Positions 48,155 to 62,766 are shown, numbered from the stretch's first letter. The stretch: DNA of 64,000 nt from Ophiodon elongatus (GCA_016806645.1 JACSYO010001791.1:2565501-2629500); one strand, 5' to 3'. The notes: generated by a model from the sequence alone, not told the origin. A program made the numbers and translations.

Positions 48155-48600
48155 ACATGTAAACCTAGCATAAAACGACATGTTTGCAAAGACATTGCTA
48201 ACTTGCTGATGTTCAGCAGGTGTGTTTACCATGTTCACTACCACACTGTACTGGTTAGCATGCTAACATTTTCTAATTAACGCTTAAGGCAAAGTACAGC
48301 AGAGGCTGATCGGAAGGTCATTTGTTTTGCGGCCTTATGTTCATAAACCAAAGTATTGGAAAAATGGAAATTGCGACCTGATGATAGTGCTAGATAAAAA
48401 GTCTGGAGATCACCAAAGTTATTACAATTCATTTTGAAGGGAAGATGTCAAGATATGTCAATAAATGCCCCCCAAAAAATCAACCCACTATGGGCTCAAG
48501 AACAACAAAGTCCGGGCTTCGTCTTCTGGGGAACATGACTGGACCAAACTGGTGGACCAACCGATAGATCGACTGACAAACATTGTCGCTAGCATGGCCA
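48155..48600. repeat. Percomorph interspersed repeat, non-coding
   Basis: Recognisable blocks: CGACATGTTTGCAAAGACAT, TAACTTGCTGATGTTCAGC, GTTAGCATGCTAACATTTTC, GCAAAGTACAGCAGAGGCTG, TCATAAACCAAAGTATTGG, GGAGATCACCAAAGTTATTA, GGACCAAACTGGTGGACCAA, and an end in GTCGCTAGCATGGCC. The frame through 48465-48833 derives from this repeat. Confidence 0.7.
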
Positions 48601-51600
48601 GCAACACTAACATACAACAGCCTTTTCACACTATGGCAAAAAGTAACTGGAGTTGGACAGAAATGCAGGTACCCAAATACTGTGCTACAATGGAGCAATC
48701 AGACATTGTTGGCAGTCAGTGTCAGCTGGCTAAAAAACACAAACAGTTTTGGGGCCTGGCTGGTAATTGTTACCACAATCTGCTTTACTTGCTGGCTAAA
48801 ATGCATACTGAATTATCCAAAAGGGTGGCATAAAATTATCCCAGCAGGATGTTGCACTGGTAATAGGAGAACTAATAGCAGGTTTTAAGTACATGCCCAT
48901 AAAATCATACCCCATTTTATTTCCTTCTTTCCCAAGAAGTTGGATTTCAAATCAAGCAGTGGGCTGTGCATGTGCTGTTTTTCTGTGTCTTTCTATTCTG
49001 CTGGCATTGTGGAGTTCCTACAGTGTTTTCTGTCTGGTGCCCCTAAAAGGAGCCTTATGACCTTCGCTTTGCTTTTCTGTTTTGGTAGACTTGATGGTCT
49101 TTTTTTTTTAATTCATTTTTAAATAACATCCTTGATTTTGTTTGACATAAATTTAGTCAGTTGAGTCATGGGCGTAAACTAGTTGCAAAGGTCAGTTACA
49201 CCGGGCTGGGTGTGGTGATCTTGATGTGGGTGTTTTATGAATATTCTGCATACTGCAGAAGCAAAAGCTGTCACGCAGTTCACTTCAAACAAGTTAAATC
49301 TGGTATTTGTCTATCCTTTTTATTACTGCTAAACAATCCCAAGTGTACAGGTTGCCGTGGGATTACTGCATTGCATTAAATCAGGTTTCACCATAAAAAT
49401 AACCACAATTTCTACCTCTTACTGCATCCTAACAGATGCAAGTTAATGTCCTAACAATTAAAAACCAGAAAGCCTTGAAGAAACACATAACACTCCAAAT
49501 TTTTCCACTCAATTGACAATATGTGAAATCCTACACAGCCAACTGACAGTATTCTATCAATTATTCAGGAGGAAAAAGGCTTACAAAAAGTACTGCACCC
49601 CCGGCTATGCAGCAGTAAATCACTGTATAACACACCATCTGGCGCTTGTCAGAGCCAACGGTTGCTGTGAGCACAGGAGTGCTGAACAACATTGATCCTT
49701 AAGTCAGGGTTGATTTCCATTGTGAATTATAAATCAGAAAGTGCAGGTGAAATGATGTCTGGGTCAAAATGTAGAAACTCAAGAAAAACCTGCATTTGGT
49801 CAAAGATATCTATAGTACCTCCTTTACATTTTTAAAGCCATGAGTGAAAGAGTAATTTCACAATGTGCACACTGTGTGCAGTGTGATATTTCTGAATCCA
49901 TCTTGTGTGATTCACCTGGGCCAAAGGATGAAAAGAGTATAAAAAAATCCCTCATTAAATATTGAGCGTCCACATGATGGGATTTAAGGATGAGGAGGGT
50001 CCTTCACCCTCGTTGGTGTTTCAAAGCGTAACCTTCTCCAGATACAAAATGTCCCACATTCAGACTTCAATAATGCAACGCATGCTTTCTTAGGGCTAAG
50101 GGCAGGCTTGTCTGAAATCTGACTAATCGCTGACAAAGCCATAGTTACTGTGTACTTACTGTGCACTTGCTATTTATGGACAAATAAACAACAGAATTCT
50201 CCACAATATTCAGTCGCGTCAGTTACATTATTTGGCAACCATTTCATAACATGAGATGTGAATACTATTTTGTACAAACTGACACTTTCAAATTGGACTT
50301 TGTTTTTCCGGGTTCCTGATTTTGTGACAGTTTTGACTAATTGACTGTCTTCACAGCGCATTTTGTAAAATTAGCATTTGCTGGCTGTCAAAGGACTAAT
50401 GGCATCGATGGCATCGTCCAGTCGCCCATTCAAGTACTCATTGCGTGTTAGATAATATGCAATAGTCACAACAGCATTCAGGAAACTGCATTATGTCCCA
50501 AACTGCAGATATGTCAGGAGAACAAAGTCACTGTGGGTTCTCATTATGTTGTTTATTATCAGTTATTCTGCTCGTCAAACTCAATATTTTGTCTTGTCAG
50601 TCACCCAATGAAAGAATGACCCGTCTAATTATTGGCTGTTTACATTTCCTGATGTCTCTGTGTAAAGCACTTTGACTGGCATCTGCTCTAAAATGTTACA
50701 TAAAGCAGAAATGTCCTCATAAGGGTCTTATAAATACAACTTTATACAATTCAACATGTTTCAAATTAGTCACAGGTATACAACATCTTTTCAGTTACAA
50801 ACTAACTGATTAATCGTTGCTGTCCAGTTGGTCAGACCAGACTTGTCTTATAGGAGCAATTTGAAAGCAATGCCCCTTTAAAAGAACACTGTGCCTACAA
50901 ACAGCATCACTTGATTATAAGCTGCACCAAATTTAAAAACATTGCATCATTTGGACCAGGGCCGCTGGCAATGGCAGGGTTTAATGTGATCCAATAGTGT
51001 CATTAAATAAATACTGACATATCTTTACAGGATTTTAGCTTCACACAGTTGGAGGAGAAATATTCCTAGACAGTATATGCTCTGCGTTTCATAACTGCCT
51101 GATTTGTGGATGGTGCTGCCCGAGTCTATAAGGAACAACAGCAGCCATTAAAAACAAAAAGCTCAATTAAAGGGGATTTTTGGTAAAACAAACAAACAAA
51201 AGTAACATTGAACTTCATTTTGAATTTGTCATTCACTAAAAGTTGCACAAACTCTCAACAATGCACATGCTTCATAAATCAGGGGATCTGTTTTGCATCT
51301 ACTAAATGCTCCAACATTATGGTTTAAATGAAAAATAAAAAAACAAGGAGTGGCAGCTTAGCTGACAGCACAAGCAGTTTCAAATATGCACCAGCACATA
51401 ATGCACAGTTGGTTAAACTTATATTGCAGCTTAACTTTCCAATTTGGATTCATTTCCTCATTGTATAATATGAAATCGGTGAGGCTGCATAAATGAAAAG
51501 AACCTTTGTAAAGAGATTCTTAAACTTTTCAGCCGCATGCAGGGAACTAGATAAGGAGAAAATGTCAATTTCAATGTATGTATAAATTACTCTGTAATGG

Positions 51601-54600
51601 CGGTACGCAGTTTCACTGTGCTGTCAGACTGAGAGCAGCACAATCAGCTAGTCCCCATTAGACCAAGAGCAGAGGCAACGGGGAAACCCGGCCAACGTGG
51701 TGTCGGACAACAAGCTTGCCAGCTGAGATAGAGCCAAGCTGAGAAGTTGTTCCCCTTTTCAAATACAAAAGTCAGATTTCCACAGTTCCTTGTTTTCCAT
51801 TTACATTTTGTTTTATAAATAATAGGAAAGACGTTATTTACAGCAGGGTCAAAGTGTCTCATCCTACGACTTTGAGGTGTAAGTAGTAAATGATGCAGTT
51901 ATATCCTCTGTGGTAGTTTGTGGTATGTTTCTTTTTTTCTTTAATGATTTTACAAAGGATGGAAAAGGTCTCTTTTGAAAAACTGGTGATGAAAATGACC
52001 GTGTCAGCATTTGAATTGAAGTTGAATCACTAATTATCATAGTTTATTTATTTAAGGGATGCTACAGTAAGGAACTGTTGTACATGAAAAACCTATCATT
52101 AAAACAATTAATTGAGTCCCATTCTTATTTCTGTCAATATACACACCAATCAAACAAGTACAGCAATAAACATGGTTAACGTTGGGAAACAATTGTTTTT
52201 TTTAATTATAGACTTTAAAAAAAATGTAACTGACTGCTTGTATTCTTGAAAAGATTACCATGTGCAGTAGTATATAAAATTTAGGATGCAATACATTGAG
52301 ATGCATCGAGAATGATTGTGCATTCAAACTGACAGGTGAATCGTAATCAAACTGAACTGAGGCAAGTTAAGATTCACAACTTGAGAAAATACAGGCAGAG
52401 ATAAAGGTCTGTGCAGATGCAAATAGCGCCACACACATCTAATGGCTCATAATGATGAGTGATGACTGAGAGGAATTATTTTTGTGTGAGTCTTTACATT
52501 GTTTTTTTGGGGTGAAAATCCTACATCTGACATTTAAAAGGGACAAAATACAATATTAGGAGCTTTTCGATCATCTCTCAACGGCTCCTGACATGGCGAC
52601 GCCTGAGCCGGCGGCTCGTAGCCAACTGTGTTAACGATGCTAACAGCACCAACAGTACAAACTACGGCAAACATGCTGACAGAGCTAACGGTGTTAACCT
52701 GAGGGGGAGCCGCGGGGTGGAAGCAACTCACGGCATTACCAGCTGTAACCGTCATATGAGAGCAGTGCAGAGTGGCGGTCGTGAGCTAGCCAGTGGGGCA
52801 CACTACCTTGTCCTAATATGCACTAAAAACACTCACAGCCAACCCAACTTTGTCAACAAAGCAAGAAGAAGCTCGGGTAATAACGCACACAGAGGGAGAG
52901 CGACTTCATTCTCTGTTCAGGTAGGTAGCAGTTTGCTGCTATATATATTACGCTCTGAATGCCGTATATTTCTCCTTTAAGCAGGATTTTGAATGAAGGA
53001 ATTATACTTGTAATGGAATATATGACAATGTGGTATTGGCACTTTTACTCAAGTAAAGGAACTGAATACTTCCGTCACCAATGGTAATAACTATCAACAT
53101 CAACTGCTGATGATGATCACTTCTTTCATCACTTCTATTTATCAGTAAATTAAAAAAACAAAAAGTCTCCTTCTTTTTCTCCCCAATGTGGAAAGGTCAA
53201 CTGAATCGCCTAAACACTGTGCTCCTTGTCAATGCTAACTCCACTATGTCCATGGGGACAGTGTTGACAGCAATGTGCTTCCACCATGACGCATGGTGTA
53301 ACACAGTTAAAGGTCAATAATATCCCCCAGATTCACTCAAAGCAGGCACCCCAACTAACACGTTGGAGCCGCTAGTGCAGCGACTAGGACATTATCCCTT
53401 TTTGGCTTCCCACACACCAAGATAAGCAGTTGTGTTTAGAATGCACGACAAAGCTGGAGCTGTGTCCACGTCTCTGGAGTGGTAGGTGAGTGTTTTGTCC
53501 CTGCACCACCGTGAATTTCCTGAGCTAATAGATTTAGTGCCCACTGTGTTCATGAGAAAGTCTGAGACAGAGAAAATAAAACTAACTATCAGGCTCACTG
53601 TCACAGCCCCTTTGACGCATTTCAGTGAGGGGGCACAAACCAGCAATGGCCTAGATAAACGGTACCCTGCACTGCATTGAAAGACTCTCTACAGCAGTCA
53701 GGTTTACATAACAGCAGACGATACACAGGGATGCACATCACTTCCAGAGCTTCATTTGAAAAAATACAGGCTAATATGCTTGTTGTCCCTGAGTTGAAAA
53801 ACCACTGAGGATGTTGACTGTTGGCTGAAGCTGTTTAGTCCAATGTGTCCCTAGTATTGGGCTGGCTAAAGAGTCAAGTATGACAGACCACTGCTTGTAA
53901 CTGGCAGACTCAAGAGGAGAATCTGAGGGAGGGTCAGGCCGAAAACAAGAAAGGAAAAGAAAAGTCTTGGTGATCAGTGATAGCAGCGAATAACATAACA
54001 CTTTGGAAGATGACGATGAACAAAAGATATCTGAGTGACATAGAGGTTGTGTGTTTCCTGTTTGGAGGATTGGTAACTGAATTTCAAAATGCATTTTGTA
54101 AGAGAAGTCTATAAACAGCATCAGCAAGGAAGAAATGTAATAATGGTAGGAAAGGTAATGCATACACACATGCAACGAATCAAATGCCTGGTGTAGCGCT
54201 GACCAATGAAGGATCCCTGCCTCATTGTGGTTGTGTTCACTTCTTAGCACATCACTGACAGAACCGAGTTCATCCACTTCCACCCACCAAGGATTAAAAT
54301 GACAGTTTGAACCTTTACCACAATAACTACACCAGCTACAACTACTGGAACCAATTTGTATCTTTTGCCTTATGCTGACAAGGATGACTAATCCACATCA
54401 GCTCGCTCGCTGACAGCAGCACACAGAGAGTGAGCCATTAGCTTTCTAATGCTAGCTAAAAAACAAAATGTCACTACCGCGCGCGGTAAGCCCCTTCTTT
54501 TTATTACATCAAAGGTCTGCCACCATATCGACATTGCTGTAGCGTTAATATAGTCTTGTAGTTCCCTTCCAAGCTTGAACTGAACATACTAACATACAAC

Positions 54601-57600
54601 ATATTACATACTAATATACTAACATTAGCTTGATGCACAGTTGACATTAGATCTCTAACGCTCTGCTGTGTTTGTGTGAGTTAAGGTCTGGTATATAACA
54701 TTATTGATTGTCTATTCCTGTTCATAAACCACATACAATGGCTCGTGTTGCATTGGCAGGTGCAACCTGTGCCACTAACTGTAAGTTTCCCCACTGACTG
54801 ACACCACAGTTGGTTCCCCTATAGCACGCCAATAGGAGACTAGTGTAGCTATTATCGTAAAAGAAAAAGTAGGGGCGGTTTGCTGGTGTGTACAAATATG
54901 AATTGTCCTTTTATTCTGAATGTAGTAATGAAAGCAATGGAAGTACATATAATAGAACCTTGGAGGGCAGAAGTTTATATACCCGGGTAAAGAACCGCCC
55001 AGTGAATGCACCCGCACGAGGCAGGGATAATTTCATTTGTTAACACTACACCTGGTATTCTATAGGTTGGCGAACTTTGACTGGGTCATTGCACAAAAAA
55101 AATCTGAGAGCAGAGGAGAAATCCAAGAGACGACGTTTCACGAGCACACAGAAGCAGTGGGGGGAGGGCTGAAGCTGGAACGCTAGAAATCTGTGCAAGC
55201 AACAATATATCTGAGTGCAAGCATACAGTTTGAGCAGAACAAATTCAAGCACAAGCAGGGGCTAATCGAGTACGAGGACATGGTTTTGAGGGACAGCATT
55301 CCAAAATCTGACCATGAAATCAATGAGTCATTCTCTCAAATTGAAAGACCAAGCATTTGAATAAACATAGGAAAAGAGCTCTCTACTAAAACAACATGGA
55401 GAGAAAAAGTTAGACTCTGCAACAGCCGTGCTTCACCAGTGCTTCGAATTAGTGCGTAGTTCCCTCCAGCATAGAGGAGGATACAAGACCACTATAGCAA
55501 CATTTTGATATTCCCCCTCCCCCATCTTTTGTTTACCTATCTTTCCTCCTGAGCTGTCAGATATTATACAACCACTCTCATGCAAGCTCTTGGAGATTAA
55601 CACAGCAATGCAACAATTCAAAAAGCGTTCTTATTTTACCAAAAGAAACACAGTGGATCTCTGTATCATGAGGCTTTGTGAAATGATTCAAGAAAACTCT
55701 CCAGATGACAAGGAAGATTGCAAAAAATGTATTTATGAACAGCTTTTCGGATAACAATGCTGTGAGTGGACTTATAAAACTGGGCCAAAAAATGGGAGCA
55801 ATTATTTTTGATCAATATAGCACAATGAATCTCGTGTCCTTCTTGCCAGTCCCAACTATTACCAGCCTTATCATAGAGGAAATAGATTTTGCAACCCTCC
55901 ATCATGCTCTTGGAGACGCCAACCAATTTGCTGTCAAGTCAATAATCTCTCTGGGAGAGATCGAATCTGCAAGATGTGTCCAAGTTGGCTGGTACGCACT
56001 GCATAGAAACACAAAAACAAAACCAAAAAACTTAGCTTTAAAATCCAAGAGATGTTAGATTAGTCAACGTTTATTTCTTTTTGTTTTGTCACTGACACTT
56101 CTTTTCAATGCAGTCTGACTCAAGACAGGTTTGCTGAATACAAATGAAATCTTTTATTCTGGGGATGGCAGCAGCACAATGACCTGAGTGGAGAATGAGT
56201 GAGGAGGATGGCTCGACACTCTGTGGAGCACCTTCAGGTTTACAAAGCACCATAAGTGACCTGCCACTCACACAACTTGAGTTGTTCATTCAAGTCGCAA
56301 AAAAACTGTGGCAACGCACGGGAAGTAAAACCTCTAACTATAACAATCATTATTGGATTTTTTTCTATGTTGATCAAATCTGCATTTATTACACAGACAT
56401 CAACCTTAAATCATATGTCAAAGCTACAAACACTATGGCATGCTCTACTGGTAAAATGCATATTTAAATGTACTCGTGCCTGTCAGCACAACATAATTCA
56501 GTATTTCATGAGGAATACACGTTTTCCCTTTTACTTTGAACTTTTATTCTTTGTCATCTCTCAGTCGTACCACAGGTAACACGACTTTCAGAAGAACTCA
56601 CAGGGATGTTTTATTCTGTATGCCGTGTCCTTCGCCTGCACACTGGCCTAAAAAAAAACAAAGAGAAAAGAAGCAGCCTTCATGCTGAGCACCTACTCAC
56701 ACAGCAAAAGTAGTTTTCCTTCCTCCTCTCTCTCCCTTCTCCTTGCTTATCTCCTTGAAAAACATAAATTCTTGTATACCTCTGATTTAGAAACAAACAA
56801 AAAAGAGACAGATCACAGAAGCTCGGAGTTTGCACGGAACAACAAAATAAAAAAAATCCTCACAGCCACCGCCTGCAGTTTAACCTAATTTCAAGAAATT
56901 TCATAGTATGACACACACAGAACAAACTCCAAGCCTGTGTTTATCTAAGTTATAGTTATATTTATGTTTCTGTTGATGTTGGCTTCAAACGTTCTGAATG
57001 TCAGATGGGCAAATTCTCACTTGGCAAAGCTAAGAAATGGCAACTCAGCTCTCCCACTGCAAAGATCCCTGTGGGACTGCAGAGAGAAAGAAAACAGAAA
57101 ATGTGTCCTCATCTCTAAGATTTCAAGGGACAGAAAAAAATATATTTCTAGAGGCTTTGTGTTGTTTCTCTAAGCAGAAAAAAAACTTCAGATTCTGCTG
57201 CCAGATGCCTTCTGGGATGGGCTAGGAAGAAGAAAAATAGGGAGGAAAATACATTCAAAACCTTTGAACCCTCACATTTCAAAGCCACTGAAACCCTGAA
57301 GGCGTGTTTCTTAAGACAACTGTTGGCAGTCCACCACCGTTATTTAGACAGATTAAATCACTGCTCCTAAACAAGCTTGATATTACAGCTACAGGATGCA
57401 CTTTGAGCTTTTATCTTCAAAGTTCAATTGTATTCGCCTCTACTTGCACTGATAATGTCCAGGTTGTAATCTAAGTGTGATTTTGTAGGATTTTGGAGAC
57501 TGGGGTGAAACTGCCGTCATTCCCAGCTTCCTCCTCGCTGTGTATAGAAAGGCTTGGAGCCGACACAGGGTGCATTTCAAAAGCCTCTGTGCGATCCCTC

Positions 57601-58640
57601 AGCCCTTTTGACAAGGACAGATCCCCACAGTAGCTTTTGGCAGACACTTCTAAACAAAGAGAGGCGCTGCTTTGAGTTAGCAATAAAAAGGAAATAACAG
57701 ATACTCAATACAACATACGTGTATGGATAACACTGAAAAAAGCTGCGCTTTCACAAATCACGCAGAGCTGTACCATAAAGCAGCGAGGACATGAATGCTG
57801 GGCATGTTGCAGCAGAATAGATGTCAAGAACTACAGCAGCTACAGTGATGATGAGGTTAGGTGACAGGGGTGCAAGCAGTGCGCGTGATATAGATGTGAT
57901 CGCCAGCCAGGCAATATCGCCCCGGAGACAGAGGAGCTAAACAGGTTCCAGAGCTCTGACGGCAACAAAGACCAACACACTCATACATACTAAAGCCTTG
58001 ATGCATTTAATACATTCCTCCTATAAACATTTATTCGCATCCGAGGGTGATGACATGTGCATGCATGTGCATACCTGAAAATATATGCACATTGCTCTTA
58101 TGTGTGAGCTGAAGGAATGGCTGAACAGGCAGATGTCTCCAATGCAGTATGTGTTTAAAAATAAAACTGAGGAGAGAATAATAGAGATTGCCTCAGAACA
58201 CAAAGAGCCTTAAAAACAGCGGGTTTCGTGTGAGAATGGCTGCCTTTTTATAAGCAATCAGCACAATCTCACCATGTAGACAACGCTGAACAACAACCTA
58301 GAATCTGTGAAAGGGGAGACTAAATATAACAGCATCCTGCAGGATAAAGCCACTCCTCCTCCCACCTCATAGTCCAATTCAGACAGACTCGCTGAGTTAC
58401 ACCAGATGTGTCATATAGGAAGCTGTTTTGCTACAAATTGGATGATTAACAGAGCTGTGCAGCCAGCATTGAGGCATTTGGCTGAGCTACGCAGCTCGGT
58501 GGAGAGTGATTGGCTTTGAGGGCCGAGGGGAGCAGATGGGACGGGGACTCAGAGCTGGACCAAACAACAGAGTGAGCCTCCTTAGTCTCACGTCGACATA
58601 TCATTTGTATAGTGGTCTGTACTCAGGAGTGATTCAACCC
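48601..58640. other. Non-coding DNA, no gene seen
   Basis: About 10 kb without a supported gene. Segment 52990-53095 carries TACTTGTAATGGAATATATG and ACTTTTACTCAAGTAAAGGA, a text often repeated in fish genomes, so it is probably a repeat tail. Open frames such as 53771-54283 show no domain. Confidence 0.5.
52990..53095. repeat. Interspersed repeat fragment
   Basis: Contains the inverted motif ACTTTTACTCAAGTAAAGGA followed by CTGAATACTTCCGTCACCA, which I recognise as a recurrent teleost repeat end. Confidence 0.5.
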
Positions 58641-58659
58641 TCCCAAAAAAAAAAGAGGT

Positions 58660-58735
58660 AGCTCTGTTTATAGTAGTATTGCAGCGGCTTGTTCTTCACG
58701 GCAAGTTATCTCCGCCTTTAGCTCCACCCCCTTAC
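58660..58735 (-). promoter_or_regulatory. Weak candidate core promoter (minus strand)
   Basis: Reading the minus strand, GGGGGTGGAGC and GGCGGAG (GC-box-like, about 58710-58731) lie some 40 bases before TATAAA (58672-58667). Arrangement suits a TATA promoter pointing toward syt2, but such motifs arise by chance and nothing else confirms it. Confidence 0.15.
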
Positions 58736-58831
58736 CATTAATTATGCAGCTCAATGCAGCACTCCAAATCCCCACTGCAGCTCACCCACACTACAATACT
58801 CTGCCGCTTTCTCCCACTCTCTCTGTCTCTG

Positions 58832-58890
58832 TCACACACAAACACACACACACAAACACGCACGCACACGCACACGCACACACACAAACA

Positions 58891-58961
<71 letters not shown>

Positions 58962-58976
58962 ACACACACGCACGCA

Positions 58977-59008
<32 letters not shown>

Positions 59009-59052
59009 CACACACAACCACACACAACCACACACACACACACACACACAAC
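58832..59052. repeat. Compound (CA)n / (CACG)n satellite-like tract, about 220 bp
   Basis: Alternates pure CA runs with two blocks of perfect CGCA tetranucleotide repeats (58889-58922 and 58968-58996). Long frames on both strands (for example 58738-59196) are repeat artefacts. Confidence 0.97.
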
Positions 59053-59645
59053 CACACCACAGTGTTTCTCTCTTTTCCCTTCATGACTACATTCTCTGTC
59101 CATAGTCAAAGGCAGCATTTTCCTCCGGGCATCACCTTGTGAACCGTGTGGTTTTTCAAGGACATAAGACATGACTGTTGCAATTATGTCTTTCATTTTT
59201 CAATAGATTTTACAAGGTTAGATGATCTCACACTTCTTCACTAAGGGAGGATAAAAACCTACACATGTGAAACACATGTAGAAATCTTTTTTTCTAAACC
59301 ACAGCTTTCAATCAAATGCGCCCACAAGAAAATATGTTACAAATGTTTTTCCAGTAACGGGATGAACACAATAATTTGGAGCATCTGATACATTTGGTGT
59401 GAATGAATACATTTACAAAATAGTTACAACAGTCTTTGGTTGCAGCGTGACTCACTACCAGCACATATTTTTCCCTGATCATTTTCAAAGCACGGTGCTG
59501 ATTTCTGTGCAAATCAGAAGCAAACACGCTGTGATGTGCCGCGGCAAACACACTTAACAGTTCAAACACCTGTCTGGCAAGGTGTAATTGACTCAACTAC
59601 TCCTGAACATGGCGAGAGACACAATCAGACCTTGTCACAGGAAGC

Positions 59646-59651
59646 AGAGAG

Positions 59652-59699
<48 letters not shown>
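59646..59699. repeat. (GA)n microsatellite, about 54 bp
   Basis: GA run with one GC interruption near its start. Confidence 0.97.
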
Positions 59700-59703
<4 letters not shown>

Positions 59704-61047
59704 CACTACGCAATGTGAATCAGCTACATCAGCAAGGAGGGGGAGCTGAAAAAGAGGGAAGCTCTCACGTTTCAGCCGTCCACCCCCCCAGGCAGGCAGT
59801 TGGCTGGAAACGTAGCAACTGTTTATGGAAGCATGAACAAGCTTCTCCTTCTTTTTCCTAGAGCTTTCACGTGATTAAGATGCATTCGCATCTGCATGTT
59901 TGTGTGTGGGTATAGATTGCCCGACCAAAAGCTGGATAATTAATCCAATTTAAGTGTGAGGCTAGCCTGCGTGAGTCATTCATGTATTCTATGCACACTG
60001 CCCGACTTTGAACTGAATTAATGGTGGTGGGGGGGGGGTTTCTCTTGAAGGTGAGAAGCCACATCAGATCAAGGTCTCAACAGCTCATAGGGATCACTAT
60101 TTGTTATTCGCCACACAGAGCATCATCAACATAATGTCAAACCGCAGGCATACAAACGTCAGCTATTTGAGGGTGCGTGTTGTTTGTTTCCCTATTGTTG
60201 CCATTTCAATAAGCTCAATAAAGTGTCTGTGTATGTTTGCAAAGATGCTACCTCTGGAACAAAAGCAAACAGCGAGGCAGATGTTCCTGATGAGGAAAAA
60301 CATGGCCAGGGAAGACGGGATCATTCAGCTTGCGTCGGGTGAAGCGAATGTGTTATACGCTTACATAATCAAGGGGGAGCGTGAATCGACTACTCCCTCC
60401 GTCTACATGAAAATGTGCAGGCAGGCGCAGGTCTCGGCTGTTTTGAACACGAACGTCGTGTTCCCCATAAAATACAAATAATAATAATCTGTGCATCTTC
60501 ACATGTCCAGAATGCACAATGGGGGGGGGGGCTCTTTGTGAGGTTGCTGCTCATCAGCGGGCAGTCTTCTGCGTTGTGCAGCTCTGCTGCTGCTGCAGGG
60601 GTCTTTTCAGTGCATGGAACCGGATGGTGAGCAGAGCACACGGCGGGGGCTGGGCACTGCAATGTACTGCAGTGCTCGTAGCGCTGCGATGCACACCCAC
60701 TCGCTTCCATTCTTGCTCTGCCTCTGACAATCTCTCAATCTCTCGCTCTATCTCTCGTCCCTACTTGGGTTGCTTGTCTTACATCCATTCCCCTCTCCAC
60801 TTGTCCACGTTTCAAGCCCATTTTTTTCTCCTCACCCTAAAAGCTGCCTGTAATCCGGGTGTCCAACACCGTCTCTTATTTTCTTCACTGCAACTACCCT
60901 GCCCGCTGTCACCTACATGCACATTGACATGCACACTTTGAAATAAAAATAAAAAAAGAAGGTAATAATAATAAATACAATACATGAATACATCCTGTAA
61001 CCTTTCCTTGTCGAGTATGATAAAGTGCCCTTTTCCTGGTTATTGAG

Positions 61048-61114
<67 letters not shown>
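61048..61114. repeat. (AC)n microsatellite, about 67 bp
   Basis: Uninterrupted AC run. Confidence 0.98.
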
Positions 61115-61115
<1 letters not shown>

Positions 61116-61656
61116 GTTCTTTCGACACTTCACTTCACTGTATTTATTACGGTGTCATTCCAGTATCACCAAGAGAGTCTGCTCACCCTTAAACATCAGC
61201 ACCGTGTCCTCTGCACAACCTAAACAACACGGGTGTAACACTATTTCACACTACCTCCTCTCCTCCTGATATGCAGAGTTTGGGGGACTGTTGCTAACTG
61301 TAGTATGTCACAGCGGCAGCCGTTGTTGCTCCGCTATGTTGCTTACGCCATCATTTACAGGGGCACACTAAACGCCCATGTCACACAGTCTGGGACAGAG
61401 GGTGTCATACACGCAGCATGAGCAATGACAAGCCCAACAGCTGCTCCCTTCCCCAGAAAACTCAACAAATCTTCGAAAGAGTTACAGTACATAATTCATA
61501 TACATACATAAGAACGGCAAAGAGAGAAACCGTGAAGGGCAACTTGAGTTTCCCACCAGCAATCCGTATCCAGCCTTCACTGAAGTAAATTCTTGCACAT
61601 GGCAAGAACTGTTTATGTTGCGCTGCTTGTGAAAGCCTGACTCAAGACACTGCTTA

Positions 61657-61779
61657 AACCCTGAATTAGACTTAAGTTTGGGTAAACAAACTTAAGTCTA
61701 ATTCAGGGTTCAAGCTGGGATTTACCCAAAACTTAAGTCTAAGTCTAACTTTACCCAAACTTAATTCTAATTCAGGGTT
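61657..61779. repeat. Perfect 24-bp inverted repeat plus a third copy
   Basis: Arm 61657-61680 is the exact reverse complement of 61687-61710 (6-base loop GGTAAA). A third arm at 61756-61779 repeats the second with one mismatch. The intervening text reuses the parts TTACCCAAA and CTTAAGTCTA, so the block grew by local inverted and direct duplication. Confidence 0.9.
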
Positions 61780-62766
61780 ATGTGTGTGGGTTCAAACTAG
61801 TCATTCTATCTAATTAGGATTGGTCAAATCTCCTCCGTCTCGGACACTTGCTTCTATCTTAAGGAGGGACTCTGGCTAATTCTTGGGATCAGTGAGGGGT
61901 CTCATTTCCGTTTGCCATTAAAGAGCAGAGGTTTCTAATCATTGCTAGCCGAATGAGTTCCTCAGTATGCCGGCTGCATCCTGCAGAGACACTTTCCTGC
62001 TCGCTCTCGACCGTGATATGAAACAAAGCTTTGTGTGACAGCGGGTGTCAGAACTATAACGGCAGCAGCCAACACATGTTTTACATTTTTCTTTTCAATG
62101 ACTTAACACGACACCGCTGCCTTTTAGCGCCTCCTCAATTATTTTTAAATTGATTTCTTGAAAACGAAATGACTTACAGGCCACCATTGGCAGACCAAAT
62201 GTGTAATTCATGCCCTTTTAACAATATCATCCTCTTGATTTTGTATTACCACCCAAATAGACCCATGTAATAAGGTGTCAAACCCCAATGGTTTTGCTGT
62301 TGCAGTCAATTTCATGCCACAGTTGGATGTGCCTCTCAGAGCTTTTGCAGTGAAAAGGAAGGTGTAACAAAACCACAGCAGTGACACTCCCACCTGGAGC
62401 ATATAGTGATAATACAGGTAGACAAGTACAGGAAGGACACCTTTTTTTTCTTCTTTTTCCTAAGGAAACAGCTAGGAAATGAGTTTTCAGCACCTCTGCA
62501 AAAACATAGTTCTCTTTAAGATGGACTGTGTTCCAGAAAAGGAGAGGTGCATGAATAATGAAAAGTGTTTTCAACTGAAAAGGCAAAAGAACAGATGTGC
62601 ACAGCCAACTGCTATCCTCTCATATCAAATAAGGATTTCGAAATGTGTACAGCCAGACAATTTATCAGGTCATCTAAATAGACATTTTTAGTAGAATTAG
62701 CTTTATCTTGAACTCTCATCCAACCCTCTTTACGAAACCCCGGTTTGCTTCACACGATTGGAGGGA

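Noticed and set aside
48465..48833. 122-codon plus-strand frame
   Set aside because: Its first half lies in an interspersed repeat whose copies are non-coding.
53771..54283. 170-codon minus-strand frame
   Set aside because: No recognisable motif, composition like non-coding DNA, no splice context.
58738..59196. Long frames on both strands rich in His/Thr or Cys/Val
   Set aside because: Translations of CA/CG repeats.
59481..59502. Second possible REST site (ATCAGCACCGTG on the minus strand)
   Set aside because: Only the left half site fits; the right half is absent.
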